From Tamarix chinensis (taxonomy: Eukaryota; Streptophyta; Magnoliopsida; Caryophyllales; Tamaricaceae), in the NCBI GenBank assembly GCA_030549775.1, contig CM060171.1:146402859-146466858 (forward strand): a stretch of 64,000 bases of DNA, given 5' to 3'. Below the pieces are notes generated by a model. The model ran no database searches and was not told where the DNA came from. It was given only the letters and a program-made list of their open reading frames with translations. Positions 1 through 12,900 of this stretch are shown one piece after another. Every line of letters begins with the position of its first letter. The first letter of the stretch is position 1. A program made the position numbers and the translations under genes.

Positions 1-410
1 TGGAGATATGATGGTATCAATCAGACCACACTTAGTTGTATGCGTGAACGGGTGGTTTGTTTTCTTTGCTTGAAACTGCTGTCTGCCTAAAGTAAGCAAG
101 GGCTGGCATTACTAGTTATTGGTATTAGGACTGTAGCATCATATGCCTTCCAGTCTTTTACTCCCTTTTGGATTCGGGATGCAAATTGAGTGATCCTTTT
201 TTCCCTTGTATGGAACAAATTGGGGAGGACATTTGAAGTATTTTTGTTGAGATATTAAGATATTAAACTAGGTTCCTGAATGGAGGTTAAAAATTAAATA
301 TCCCCAAGTTGGTTGATCTGTGCTTTGTGCGAATTTTTATCGAATGTTTTTTTCAATCTTCTTTGTATGGCACTTATACATTCCATTCTTTGGTTTCTTC
401 TTGCTACCAG

Positions 411-1876
411 ACTTAAACAAACTTGGGGGCCTTGAGGTGATTGTAAGACAGCTAGACAGTGTTCATCCAGAGATCAGGAAACTTTCTGCCTGGGTAATCG
501 GCAAAGCTAGTCAGAATAACCCACTTGTCCAGAAGCAGGTTTGTTGAATTACTTCTGTACCTTATTGTAGGGGGGGTTCACCTTATTTTAGCAGGGGTTA
601 ATGTAGTTGACAATGGGTCTTGATGCTTAGGTCTTAGAATATGGGACTTTGACAAAGCTCATGAGTATGGTTAGATCTAATATTGTGGAAGAAGCTATCA
701 AGGCCTTGTATGCAGTTTCAGCCTTAATCAGAAACAATGCAGAGGGGCAACAAATATTTTATGCAGCAGCTGGAGACTTGATGCTACAGGTAACTAATCA
801 ACTAACATTTATCAATTAGGGCTTGTTTGGTACGAGGATAGGAAGGTAAAAAATACCCACTATTATAGGTTTTTTAAGAAAGTCTATTTGAAATGAAATA
901 AAACATTTTTTTGGAAAAAAACCCATTGTAAGTCTTTGATCATACTTAAATGAGTATTTCTTTGAAAATATTTTTCTATTTGCTGATACAGTATTTAAGA
1001 GAGGTAAAATTGGGAGGTAATTTTTCTACCCCTATTACTTCCATACCAAACAAAAGCTTTGGAGGAAAACAAATGGAAGATGCTTGCTTCAATTGCTTGT
1101 TGATTCTGTGAAAAGGAGCTTGACAGTAGCAAAAAATTAATATCTGACAGGAAATATTGAGCAATTCGAGCTTTGATATAAGATTACGCCGGAAGTCTGT
1201 TTTTCTTGTTGGCGATATGGCTGAGCATCAATTGGAAAATCCGGAGAGGCCAGAGCTTCCATTTTTCAGCAGTGGCTTATTCTTGAAGTCGGTGGTTGAT
1301 CTAATAGCACCAGGCGACCTTGATCTCCAGGAGAAGGTACCACCTATACTTGTCTCTTCTGCGCCTTAGCTTGAATTGACACCACGTATAGTTATTTCTC
1401 ATGCTTCTTTGCTTGAAGTGGTTGACTTGTTTGCAACCATTTTGAGTTACCTTATGATCTCTTGCACCTGGTTTTCCAATTTCCTTTACTGAATAGGGTT
1501 GTAATCAAGGATTTCCCCCCTACTATGTTGTTTCTACTAGTTCCACTTAATTTTTTCTCATTTGGAAATCCGAATTTGGAATGGCTTTCAGGCACTTCTA
1601 GCAATCAAGAGCCTCCTAAATCTCAAGTCAACCCAAGGTGCTGTTTTTAAGAACTTCTGTAATCTCGACAAGGCATTGGAGGTGCTAAGATTGCAGTTAC
1701 AACCCCTACTGGAGGAGGTTGATCAGAGAGATTATGCTAGCGATTTAGAAAACATACGCCAAGAAGTTGAATCAATATTTCATAAGAAGCTAGACCAGGT
1801 AAATTTAACTACCTCTTGAATCCTCTCATTATTATTACTGTTACTCTTATTTCTTAATTCCTTCTCGTAGCAATAG
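411..1876 (+). CDS. Fes1/SIL1-like Hsp70 nucleotide-exchange factor, 3' exons (5' part outside window)
   Basis: Five exons can be joined in frame: 411-538, 631-789, 1151-1336, 1592-1798 and a last exon from 1871 that gives one codon and the stop at 1874-1876. Every junction has AG/GT ends and the phases agree (42, 53, 62 and 69 codons). The protein is all-helical and armadillo-like. Recognisable blocks include LGGLEVIVRQLDS, EIRKLSAWVIGKASQNNP, VEEAIKALYAVSALIRNN and RRKSVFLVGDMAEHQ. This is the pattern of the Fes1/HspBP1/SIL1 family, which opens the Hsp70 or BiP nucleotide-binding domain to release ADP. The N-terminal exons, including any signal peptide, are missing, so cytosolic versus ER location cannot be decided. 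The last exon adds only Gln before the stop. The gene is convergent with the acyltransferase gene. Family assignment is from recall of conserved blocks. Confidence 0.82.
819..1060. repeat. MITE-like inverted-repeat element in the Fes1-like intron
   Basis: It lies inside the intron at 790-1150. The left end (GGGCTTGTTTGGTA, about 819-833) and the complement of the right end (AGCTTTTGTTTGGTA, about 1041-1058) form imperfect terminal inverted repeats of roughly 30 bp. The core is AT-rich with no coding capacity. I could not fix a target-site duplication, so the superfamily is open. Confidence 0.4.
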
Positions 1877-2611
1877 AATTTGGAGGATACCGGGATCTTC
1901 ATCTGGTAGTTTTCATGTTTCAAGACTTGGCAGGGGATGCTGGTTCCAACATGACTGGTATGCCTTAGTTTGCCTTGCAAAATGCGAGCTTAAAAGATGT
2001 GCGCATATCGGAGTGAATTGTGTTAGATCATATAGTCATAGAGGTTTTGTTAGTTCAACAATTCTGCTTCACCGACCTTGTCTGAAGTGTCGTGGAACTC
2101 TCAAGCGTGGGAGCAAGAAAATAGGTGATGAAATGATAAGGATTCTTTTATTCAGGTGATGCTGTGATGGCGGCCCCTTGGTGCTGTCATTTGACTTTGT
2201 GATCAAACTTCCATCATCTTCATGCACCATTACGCTTTGGAAGAAATTTACATTAGAGGGAAAGAAACTGTATCGCGTTATTGTAAATATCGTTACTAGT
2301 TTTAGCCTACACCCCCCAACTCCCCCCGGGTGTAATGATCCCTGACCATTTTATTTTTAAGAAGTATTTTGTTCCATTCAGGCATATCCGGGGCCTTTTT
2401 CTTCTTCTCATCCCACCAGGGGGTAAAAACGGTACACATACTACTCGGCTGATATATATAACCAACCTAGCAACTGGAAGCATATTATTCTCCCCTCCCC
2501 CTTCCCTCCCCTCCTCCCCTAGAAATATTGATCGGACTAGTAAAGAATCGCTGTAGTAAGGTGAAACCAAGATTTAATACGTCATTGCCTTTCAGAATAT
2601 ACAACAATCAA
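1877..2611. other. 3' flank of the Fes1-like gene; no further coding exon seen
   Basis: This starts just after the stop codon of the Fes1-like gene. Roughly the first 400 bases are probably its 3' untranslated region; no clear poly(A) signal could be fixed. A pyrimidine-rich, C-tract segment lies around 2311-2520. Open frames here on both strands are short and of low complexity. Confidence 0.4.
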
Positions 2612-2776
2612 TTATCGGCGAGAGTTGACTCTTACAGGGACGAACTGTACAGAGAATGTTAGAATTCTCATAAGCAGACCACTCGAATCTTGCGTCCTAC
2701 TGAAGACAAAATGGGCTGCCTTCTCAATAGAACTCAATGTATCATCCGTGTATTCCGCTGGGGGAAACTTCGCTAC
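2612..2776 (-). CDS. Unidentified coding-like terminal exon
   Basis: On the minus strand a CAG acceptor at 2777-2778 opens a 54-codon frame ending in TAA at 2612-2614. The translation begins VAKFPPAEYTDDTLSSIEKA and ends FVPVRVNSRR. The mixed, ordinary amino-acid composition looks like real protein and unlike the AT-rich flanks. No partner exon was found between it and the acyltransferase stop at 3914. It could be the last exon of a mostly lost gene, an alternative terminal exon of the upstream gene, or chance. I do not recognise the family. Confidence 0.35.
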   Translation of the reverse strand, partial: VAKFPPAEYTDDTLSSIEKAAHFVFSRTQDSSGLLMRILTFSVQFVPVRVNSRR

Positions 2777-3913
2777 CTGGTGATGAAGACCAAAAATGTT
2801 TCAAATACCCACCTTTAATAACCAGCGGATTGCTGTAAACTAATTTGCCATACTACAAAGTTGTAATCCAAAGCTGAAACGAGACGTAAATGCTTCACTA
2901 CATATAAGCAAAATACCACAGGAATCGTGCCACCTAGTGTCTGTCCTGCACCAGTCAGCCCAGCGCAATTTGTGAACCAATGCCCCATTATTTATATTCA
3001 GTAATGGGATATTTGATCAAATTGGTCAAGATTAACCTTTTATTTTTTTTTAGAGAGTACAAATTTACCTTTCGAAATTGAGAAGTACGAAATTAAAACC
3101 GAAGGACAAAACATGCAACATGAACCATGGTTGTTAACCACCAAGGAAACAACAGCCATATGACTTGAATTTGCCAAAATCAATAGTTATTTCAACATGA
3201 ACTGAATTTATCTATGCCTTATTCATGATACTTGCGTTTGCAATCACCAAGTTGAATAAACGATTTGCTAAAAAACATGATATATATTACTTATACAGTA
3301 CCTATTTGCAGAAGATTAAATGACTTGCACCATAATAAATAATCAAATCATGATTTAAATCTCAATGCAGATGACAAGCAAAGAATATCCGGCATAAATT
3401 AGACACCGTCAGATTGGTATGCATGTTACTTGATGCGAAGTGAGTTCCTCAAGAACCTAAGAAACATTATCCTTCAATATTATAAGTTATAGCACAAGGG
3501 CCAACACAGTATTGCGCACAAGAATATAGCTAAAACACCAAATTGCCAATTGCAATGTTTAGTGGTCATTAACACAATAAACACAGATGCAAAAGAAAAT
3601 TATCTATGTAATACCCAGGTATAACCATCATAAAGTTAGCATCCAAAGAATATATATATATAATTTTGGTAAGGGCTGAAGCCCTCTAACAACTTTGGGG
3701 ATTGAACCCCGATCAATAGCGAGAACCCCTAGGGTGAATGCCACTTGAACTAAGTGGAATTTGCATCCAAAGAATATTGGAAGTGGAATTTGCATCAATA
3801 GGAATTTTAAGAATGATAAAGGAAGAAAAGAAAAAAGGGATCGTGGGGTACATATGGACAATGTGAAATTACCTAATAACAATCCAGCTAGTAAGAAAGC
3901 AGAACCAGGTCAT
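2777..3913. other. Intergenic / 3' flank of the acyltransferase gene
   Basis: No convincing exon was seen on either strand. The part nearest 3913 should contain the acyltransferase 3' untranslated region (minus strand). At about 3645-3800 is a dispersed-repeat-like segment in which a short motif (gtggaatttgcat) occurs twice. The remainder is ordinary AT-rich sequence. Confidence 0.4.
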
Positions 3914-6900
3914 CTAAGTCCATGGTTGTGACAAGGAAATAGATGGCTTTGATGCATTTAAGCCTTGCTTGTCGTATATGGCAGATTTCAGAACATTATA
4001 TTGCTCCTTCACAGAATTGTAGAATGCCATGGAATAAGCGTGTTTAGCCTGCATAAAGACATTAGTCATAACCATAAAATGAAGATGGAGAGTAGAAGCA
4101 AAAGAATCACGGGGTGGGCATTATCAATGCACTTGAGTATGGCATACACAACTCTTAACATAAATATAATATATGAGCCAATATTTTGAATATTCAACCA
4201 CAAATTAATGTGTGGTAACTAAAAGCAAACTTGAATGTTTCCAATTCTTCATATGCTATGGAAACAAGCTCAGTTACTACCTTTTTGTACAAAATACAAA
4301 TAATTTAAAGAATGATTCACTTCCTCTATCTTATATAGGGCTGTAAATGAGTTGAGTTAATTTGGTATTCGATTCGACTCGTTAAAAACTCGGTTTGACT
4401 TGTTTATTTAGTTAAATGCATCAAACCCGAAGCTCACTTTTGGAAGCCCAACTTCGAAAAAATAAGGCTCGGTTCATTTTATGGCTTTGACTCATGATCT
4501 CAGCTTGGCTCGGCTTAAACGAGCCGAGCCCAAGCCCAGGGGTATTTGACTCGGCTTGACTTATTTACAGCCCTAATCCCATAAGTATCCATGGGTTGAA
4601 ATATATTTGTGTTAAGGATCTAGCAACATTACACACATCATCAATAAAATAGTAAATAATTTGAATTGTTTATGGTGTAAATACAGACATTCAACGTTTA
4701 TTATATTTACAATAATAGCTTTTCCAAGCCCTTCCCAAAAATGAATAACATGCAAAAAAATTTGTGAGGTTCTGATGATAATTTACATGATTTGGATTGG
4801 ATCCCTACTTCATTATGCTTGTTTTAGTTGATGTATTGACCTTTCTATTTATTTACTTGATTGTATAACAGATGCACTTGACCCTTTGAAAATTCTCTTT
4901 AATAGTTCTGCATATCTGGTAATTGAATTTTAACTTTAAAGAATAGGTAACCACTACTAGAAACTTCCAGACGACTTTAAGTCATCTTTGTAATTGATAA
5001 TCCATAAGCCATGCTTTCACAGTAAATTTATTGACAATGCTGCTCCAAAACAAGCGACTGGCATGAAAAAACACATAAGCATAAAATATTTGTGTTTTTT
5101 AAGTTAGCCAATTCATTTTTCCTTTGTTTTGTTGGCATAGACTATGAATCTAAGAATGCCAGGTAGTTTAATATAGATGCACAACTTAAATAAAAGCAGC
5201 TTGAAGACCTTAAAAGATATGGCATTCCATCTCTCCCTGTATCAGAATACTCGTAAAGTTAACTTGTTCAAGCTGAGGTATTCATTTTCTCACTGATTTC
5301 TCATTTGACTAGAGGACTAGTGCAGGGTTTTCAATATGTCTTTGCTAGGCAAAGCAAACTCAAAACTACAGAGGATTCACACTAGACTATGGCATCTCAA
5401 GTTCACGCATAAAACATATGCCCTCTATTACTCATTCTTCCAAGACCAAACTTCATTACCAGAAAAGTAGAACCGACTGATGAGAAATTTCAAAGGCTAA
5501 AGATATCTGTTTAAAAATCAATCAAGTAAATAGAAAATCAAAGCATTGAACCAAAATGAGCATATTTGTTGCTAGTAAACTAACCACATAAGACAATCCT
5601 AATATCATGTCAATCATATAAAATACTGATGTTGGGATCCAATCCATGTCAGTCATCTGAAACATCCCACAAAATCAACTTAACATTTTCTATTTAATAA
5701 AGATCAACTACATCGATATCATACGATCAGTGTGCCAAATGAATTAGCTGTGAAGAGCACACAAATAAATAAATAAAAGTTAATTACGACACAGGAAAGC
5801 AAAACTATTGAGTACTCTCAAGATATAAGGACAGAAAAATCTTGAGAAATGTTATATGTTCCAGATGAATAAAAGACTTAATTTGGGAACAGCCAAATTC
5901 TCAAGTTGAACCAACCTCTTCCTCACTTTCACAGCCAAGGGCAACACCACGGTATGTGATTTCAGGAGATGCAGATATTCCAACACCATGGAAGGATATT
6001 ACTCTTTTCTCTCCGATTTCTTTTTCAACCTGAAAGATCACTTACTCTTTAAGCATCATGCAAGTCAGAGAATAAATGATAACAAACTGCTTGAACCAAC
6101 CTGTGCTGGAGGTGGCATAATGTCGTAACACAATATTGCTAAGGGATAAATATGCCCTGGGACGCCAGCATGTTCCACAAGTCGTTGCATATTGTCCACT
6201 GAAGAGACATCAAAGGGTGCCTGGCACTCTTATATCAGTTTTGTGCAAATAAGCAGTTAAACGAAATAGGAAAAGAAAAGGGAAGATATAAGGAATGCCA
6301 TAAAAGTGAAAGAAATAGTTCTGGGTTACATTAGAGCCAAACAATAGTGTGCTGGGGGCATTGTTCGAGAAAAAAGAAAAAAGCAGTAGAGAAATGCAAT
6401 GAGATTAATTCTTTACAACTTTTTTCTATTTCCTGAGAAAATAATTATGCATAAATTATCAATGCAAAATAGACACATGCTAAATCATTGCATTGCCCAA
6501 ACTCAATTAAAAAACTTCAAAATAAAACAAATTCAGAACTTCAAAGACTGAAGTCTTATGATTTTGAATGCTAGGGCACAACCACACTTAACAGGTTAAC
6601 ACAGGAGAAGAAGCCGAACTCATTCTCTTCACTTCCAGAAACCAGGAAATGTAAAAAAACAAAGACAACAACATAGCAAGTAACAAGTTCGCTTTACACT
6701 CGGCTTCTAGAAATTGTTCCACATATATGATCAAACATGACTATAAAGGATACAATAACATTATCAACATCTTATGCCAAGAATCATAATGGAAAATACC
6801 CCCCCCCCCCAAAAAAAAACTAAATGGGGAATCGTAATGTTAAGAACATTCTCCAGCGAGAGAGAACTAGCACAAAATGAATAGCAACCAACATCATTTG

Positions 6901-9900
6901 ACAATTAGATAGAAGGAACAAGAAACTATATTCCACAATCTGATAGAAATGAAATAAATTGCAAACCAAATATATATTTCCTATCCAAACACACAAACCT
7001 ACTGGTCCTAGGGCACAAGAATTAAAAAAAAAAAAAAAAACTCAGCACTGTATACAATGACTTATTCAAGATCAAGCAATCATCAAGTGACAAACACTAC
7101 TTTTAATTTCATTCAAACCATGTTACTTAAGGATAACTGATAGGGATGAAATCCAGTACAAGCACCATTTATCAAAACTGCAGGGATAAAGCTTACTGGA
7201 TTCCATTCCTTCGTGATAGGATCAGGACGGTCCCTCCCGCCACTTGGAGCAATCCATATAATCTGTGAACCATGGCTGCACATACAATTATTTAGAAGTA
7301 TCAGAAGATGAAGTAGGTACTCTTCTGATGATGCAACAGTACAATCATTTTGTCATCACCATGTTTTGGAACACAGCTACCATGGACCAGAGAAAAAAAG
7401 AAGAGACAATTAAGTAAATGCAACTCTGATCATTTTTAAGACTGCATGAAATAACTAAATTTAGTGAGAGACCTGCAATATGAGGAAGGTCAAGTAATCG
7501 TTAATGTCAAGTATCGTTAAATCTCTGGGATATGACAGAGATAAATGAGGGTTGGATATATTTTAGATAATGGTTTTCTTTACAGCCATCACCATCAGTG
7601 ACAAAATGGACAATTTAGCAAGACCATTGGTATTACTCATACATTTCCCTGATTTTCCCTGATTACCATCCCCTAAGCATTAATAAGAAATGTATAGATA
7701 TACATGTTCAATAAATGGGCAAATTGACTGCCAATTCCCCTTGGTCAAACGGCAGTATTTGGGTTTTGCAGACCTTTCACCCTTAGAGCTAGAAGCTGGA
7801 TTGTATACACTTGGAAACCGTATGATGTTTCCCACATAGTGGAGCTTGTGGCTGCTCTCTCTCACCCATGAATTTCATGCGTATTGGATTTCCGTGTAAA
7901 ACATTGTATCTTCTTTCTTTCTTCACTCATTAAAGTCTCCATACCTTTGCTAAATTTCACCTCCCAGAATGGCTACCAATACCGAGTTCTGGTACCACAC
8001 TGACTTAAAAAAAATATAATTTCAGAGAGACGCTAAAAGGCATATACCCAATAAAATATACTACCTCCATGAGTTGCTAATTCTAATCCATGAAAAATAA
8101 AGATGTTGCCACAATTGCTTCCATAAAATACCACATGGTTTTCCTATAGAAGATATGGATCAAAATAAGTGTCTACAAGCTTAAGAGGAATGAGAAAAAA
8201 GAAAGAACACAGCTGAGTTGGACTAATAGCTATTTTTTTCATATTTGGGGATACTAGTCAGGACTAACACAAGAACAAGCCAGTTTGACTGAATAATAAA
8301 ACCAGGATTATAATAAGATAAAAATTAAGGGCCAATGTGATGACACGATGAGCAGTAAATAGTCATAATCAGCCAACTGAGTTCTATGGTAAGGAGGAAG
8401 AGGTAAATTGCAAAGCAACAAAAATTTGGGACATGAAAGCCATCCCTGGGACAGTCAATTTGTTAATCAACAAAAAAAAGGGGGGTGAATCTTATCGTAT
8501 AATAAAATCCATCTTGAAAATCAATGGTCCAGTTGAAAGAATGGACAACTAGATATGGAAAAAGGAAAACCTTACCGTAGCAGTAAAGCCAACTCTTTCA
8601 AACTTCTTGTATTTGCCCTTCTCTTCATCTCAACAAGCTCAGGAATATCATTCATGTGCTTCTTTGAGTACACACAGAGAAGATTCCTGTCATAACAATG
8701 GTTAGAAAAAAGTGACAAGTCAGAAACCAAAACCAAGGAATACTAAAATTAGACTTCAAAAAATTCAAAACACATTTCATGTAATTAACACCTTCCCATG
8801 CTGAAGGGCTTGCATAGAGGGTCAGTTAAAACTCTATCCCCAGCTACATAAATCTGCAACAAAAAGAAAACCACATTTCCAGTCAGATAAGATATTAACA
8901 CCTTCCCATGCTGAAGGGCTTGCATACACTTAAAGGGCCTAAGTACAAGCTGCATCGCTTATACACTTCACCATGTTCTCAGTAATATCTGGGGTTGTCT
9001 TTTCCAGTAGTAAAGCAATGACTGCAGGATCTGCTTCCGTTTGATGGTTGGACATCAAGATAACATTGTGCCCCTGCACCAAATAGAACGTCTCAAATGA
9101 GTGACAGCAGCAACAATAAACATATACCTATGTCTGCATAGGATACCCACAAAAAGAAGAAGAAGAATCGTCCGATGTCATGTTGATCAAAAGGAGAGAA
9201 ATTTTCCCCATTTTTTCCACTTATTCTTTCCTCTTTAGGTATTCCATATTCCTTATTCTGTAACTTGAAATATTAAGCACACCAAAACATGTCATGCAGA
9301 AAATTTCAAGCCTCCATTATTAAGGTTCTCAAGTGATCTACACTGGCAGCTAGGGTGAAGTCAGTTTCAACTGTTATTAGCAGTTAAAAACATAAACAAT
9401 GTAAAAGGGATAATAGGACCTTCTGAAAAAGAAAGAAAGAATAAGCACCAAACAGGGACGGAGTCAATGAAGAACACATGGGGTCACCTGACCCCATGCG
9501 ATTTTCCCAGTTATATACTATATATAGGCATTAATAGCAGCAAACCTCCCATGTCGCACTGGTTAGACCACATTCTTTTTTATTTCCAACAAGCTGTGTA
9601 GACTTGGGTTTGGGTCCCAGCACCGGCGAGGAAGACAGCTTGGTAAACGTCTCTTATTTGAGCTAAAACACATCACTTCATTCTCATTTCCCCCCTTTAT
9701 TTCCAGTGAAGATGACCTACACCAGTCTGTCTTTCTTCTTCAAAGAGGGGGTGAACCTCGGTTCCATAGAGAGAGGTCCAAAGCTCCGCCTCCTTGCCAC
9801 TGCCCCTCCTTGTTGGTTTGTCTGCACTGCCAATTGAGATTCGACAGAAATTTCAATCCAACCAACTCTGACCATCCAGCCACAACCATTGCCCATCCAA

Positions 9901-12900
9901 TCTGTAAGTTCTGTTTATTTTTTAAATTAGTTTCCGTAAGTTTTTTCAATTTCTGTGTTTGCATTTCGAATCGGGTTTGACTATTTGCCAATTTATAATT
10001 TGATTCTGTTTTTTTTAATCAATTAGATGATTCTTAGAAAGTAATTTTGATTTAGCATTTAGGGGTTTGAATAGAGTAGAAGTTAATTTAAATTCTGCAA
10101 AAAATAGAAATTGGTGTATGTTTTCTATTTTATCATTTAAAAGGGAAATGGCATAGTCTTCAACTAATATGTATGTGTATATATATATATATATAAGATA
10201 TACTCCTTTTTTTAGTATTTGTTATTGCTTGAACAATATGCTCCTTAAAAGAAGTAGCTAGTTTTCTTAGCTTGCCTGTGGGTTTCTCAGCCAAAACTTC
10301 TCAAAACTAACATACTCAATCTTTCCATGGATCAAAACATCAGGAAGGATTCTTTGAAGACATTCCAGAAAGCAAAACAAATACAAATCAGAAAGTGAAA
10401 GAGAAGATGGCTAAGCAATGTAAGTGAATCCTCTCGGCAGTAACCTAGGTGCTTTATATGATGATGATGCCTCCTTTTATCTCTTTCATGCTTGTTAATT
10501 CATGTTACGCATATTACATATCAGATTACCTGTAATGAAGAAAGTTTTATATCTAAAATTTACTTATTATTCATTGGGACCCGTGAATTTAATTTCCTGG
10601 CACCAAGTGCACTAACACATAATATTTGATTGCAACACCTTCCACCGGGGGGGGGGATAAACTGTTTTTTCCTCATATCATAAAATAGGAAAATGAAAAT
10701 AGTATAAGGGTTCACAAATCTAGTTATGAAATAACAGAAACAGGCAAAAATATAGTAAAATCTGATACATCAATGGAAAACTAAAATATCAGCTATCAAT
10801 CATAGAGAATTTGATTAAATAGTAGAAAATATAATTTGGATTAAAAATTACTTAAAAATAATAGCAAGAAAGCCAATCAGTCGTGAAAAACTTGTGTCAT
10901 TGCCAACAAAGTTCCATGGACTGATAACGAATTAATGAAAAATCTGCTAAATCAATGAAATGCTGAAGCAAAACACAACTCAGACTGCTATATGTGGAGG
11001 CAACCCCACGTTTGGGGGGAGGTGGCGTTGGAATAAATCTCTGCAATAGACAAACAGTTTGATCAAAGCAATATGGAAGTGCAAGAGAATTGCCAACAGG
11101 GAAGGTGTCATTTTCTCAACACTAAGTGCAGAATTTACCATTTACCACACTAACTGTGCCTAACCACTTGTTTGGAATGAGCAAAATAATGAGAAATAGA
11201 ATCTTACTTCTCATGTTTGGGATATTATCTTTTATAAAATTCTCATGTTTGGAATAAAGTATGTTAAATGAAACAAGATTTAATTTCCGAAAAATAGGAA
11301 GATAGAAACCTAGTGTGATGAGATTTGTAGGATATTCAATATTGCACCAAACAACCTCGTGTTATGATGAAATTGCACCATACATCCAATAAATAAAATT
11401 TTATAATATATACGGATATACCACCATATTTATAATTTCTTACACCATGTACCAGACTAGAGGTGCCATTTTTTTTGTTATTCCCATTATGTCCTCTCTG
11501 GGGTGTGAATGAATAGGTCTTAACACGAAAATAAAATAGGACCACACTGATCCAAAAATTACGGATTTCAATTCGGATAAAACAAATTGACATGGTTTTT
11601 AGTTTGAGAGTAGAAAAACAATCCAAATTGAGGTTTTGATATGGTCAAATTTTCTATATTAAGACCTAAAAATAAGGTTCTTCATAAAATCCAATACCTA
11701 AGTCGATAGGATCCGATAAATCAAATAATCAATCACATATTTTTTTTCTGGAACAAATAATTGATTTGATCAACAAAAAATCAAACAAATCAGATATCCA
11801 ATAAAAAATACAAATAATATCCAATCCAATAAATTGTATATACATATATTCTAAAAAATATTGTTAGCAAAATTTATACTTTTTAACTAATATTTTTATT
11901 AAGTATTTAAATAATATTAGAAATGTAGAACTACTAATTGAATATAATGTAGTTTAAGACTTGAATCAACTTACTAGCTTAAATTGGATCCATATTATCT
12001 TTCGATCAATTTTTTTAATCTCTATTTGGTAATTTGTTCAAAAAATTTCAACATCTGATAGATTATTTGTGATTCGATCCTAAGTTTTGAATATTCGAAC
12101 AATGGACACGGGTACCCAGGAATGTCTTAACACTATATTAAAAAAATATATATATATAACTAAAAAATTATATTTTTCATCATTTAGGTTTGGGTCTAGT
12201 CCTAAACACGTTTTTCAGTTGTGGTTTAATCTTTAGTCTCACCTCCAAAAATTATTTTCCATAATTGGGTTATAATCCAAATCAGTCCTGTCAACATTTA
12301 CTATGGACCAGAAAAAAAAACGGCCAGTCTGACTACGTACTGGAAGGTTTTTCAGTACAAAGCTATCCAATTTTAAAATAACAGCAAAAAACCAAAAAAA
12401 AAAAAGGCTGAATCAGGCGGACTAGTTTTACCTAATAAACTCTAAACATCGTCATTTTAGGCATAAAGGAAAAGAAATTCAATGACAGGAAACCGGTTAG
12501 ACCAGTGGAACAGGGATTGTACCGAGTCATATTGAGATTACATAAGTCAATTTTTTACATGAACATAATTTTCAATCAAACTACGGTTGGACCGGGTACC
12601 AATCATTGTTTAGAGTCGATTTTGATACAATATTTAAAACACTACTTTGGAGTCTGGACCGAGGTACACCCCTCCTCTCTTCATCTTGTGCTTGTTCAGT
12701 ATAAGGGTAATAGAAGGGAAAATATACCCCGAATTTTACATCTATCAAATATTATATTTAGAAATGAAAAAATACAATTTCAAAGAAATACCCAATTCAG
12801 TCCAAACATAGACCAAAAATAGATATATTTTAGAAAAAAGCTTTTTCAATTCAAACAAATAAAACACATAAAATACGGGGGTTCCTCTCCTATTATCCCC

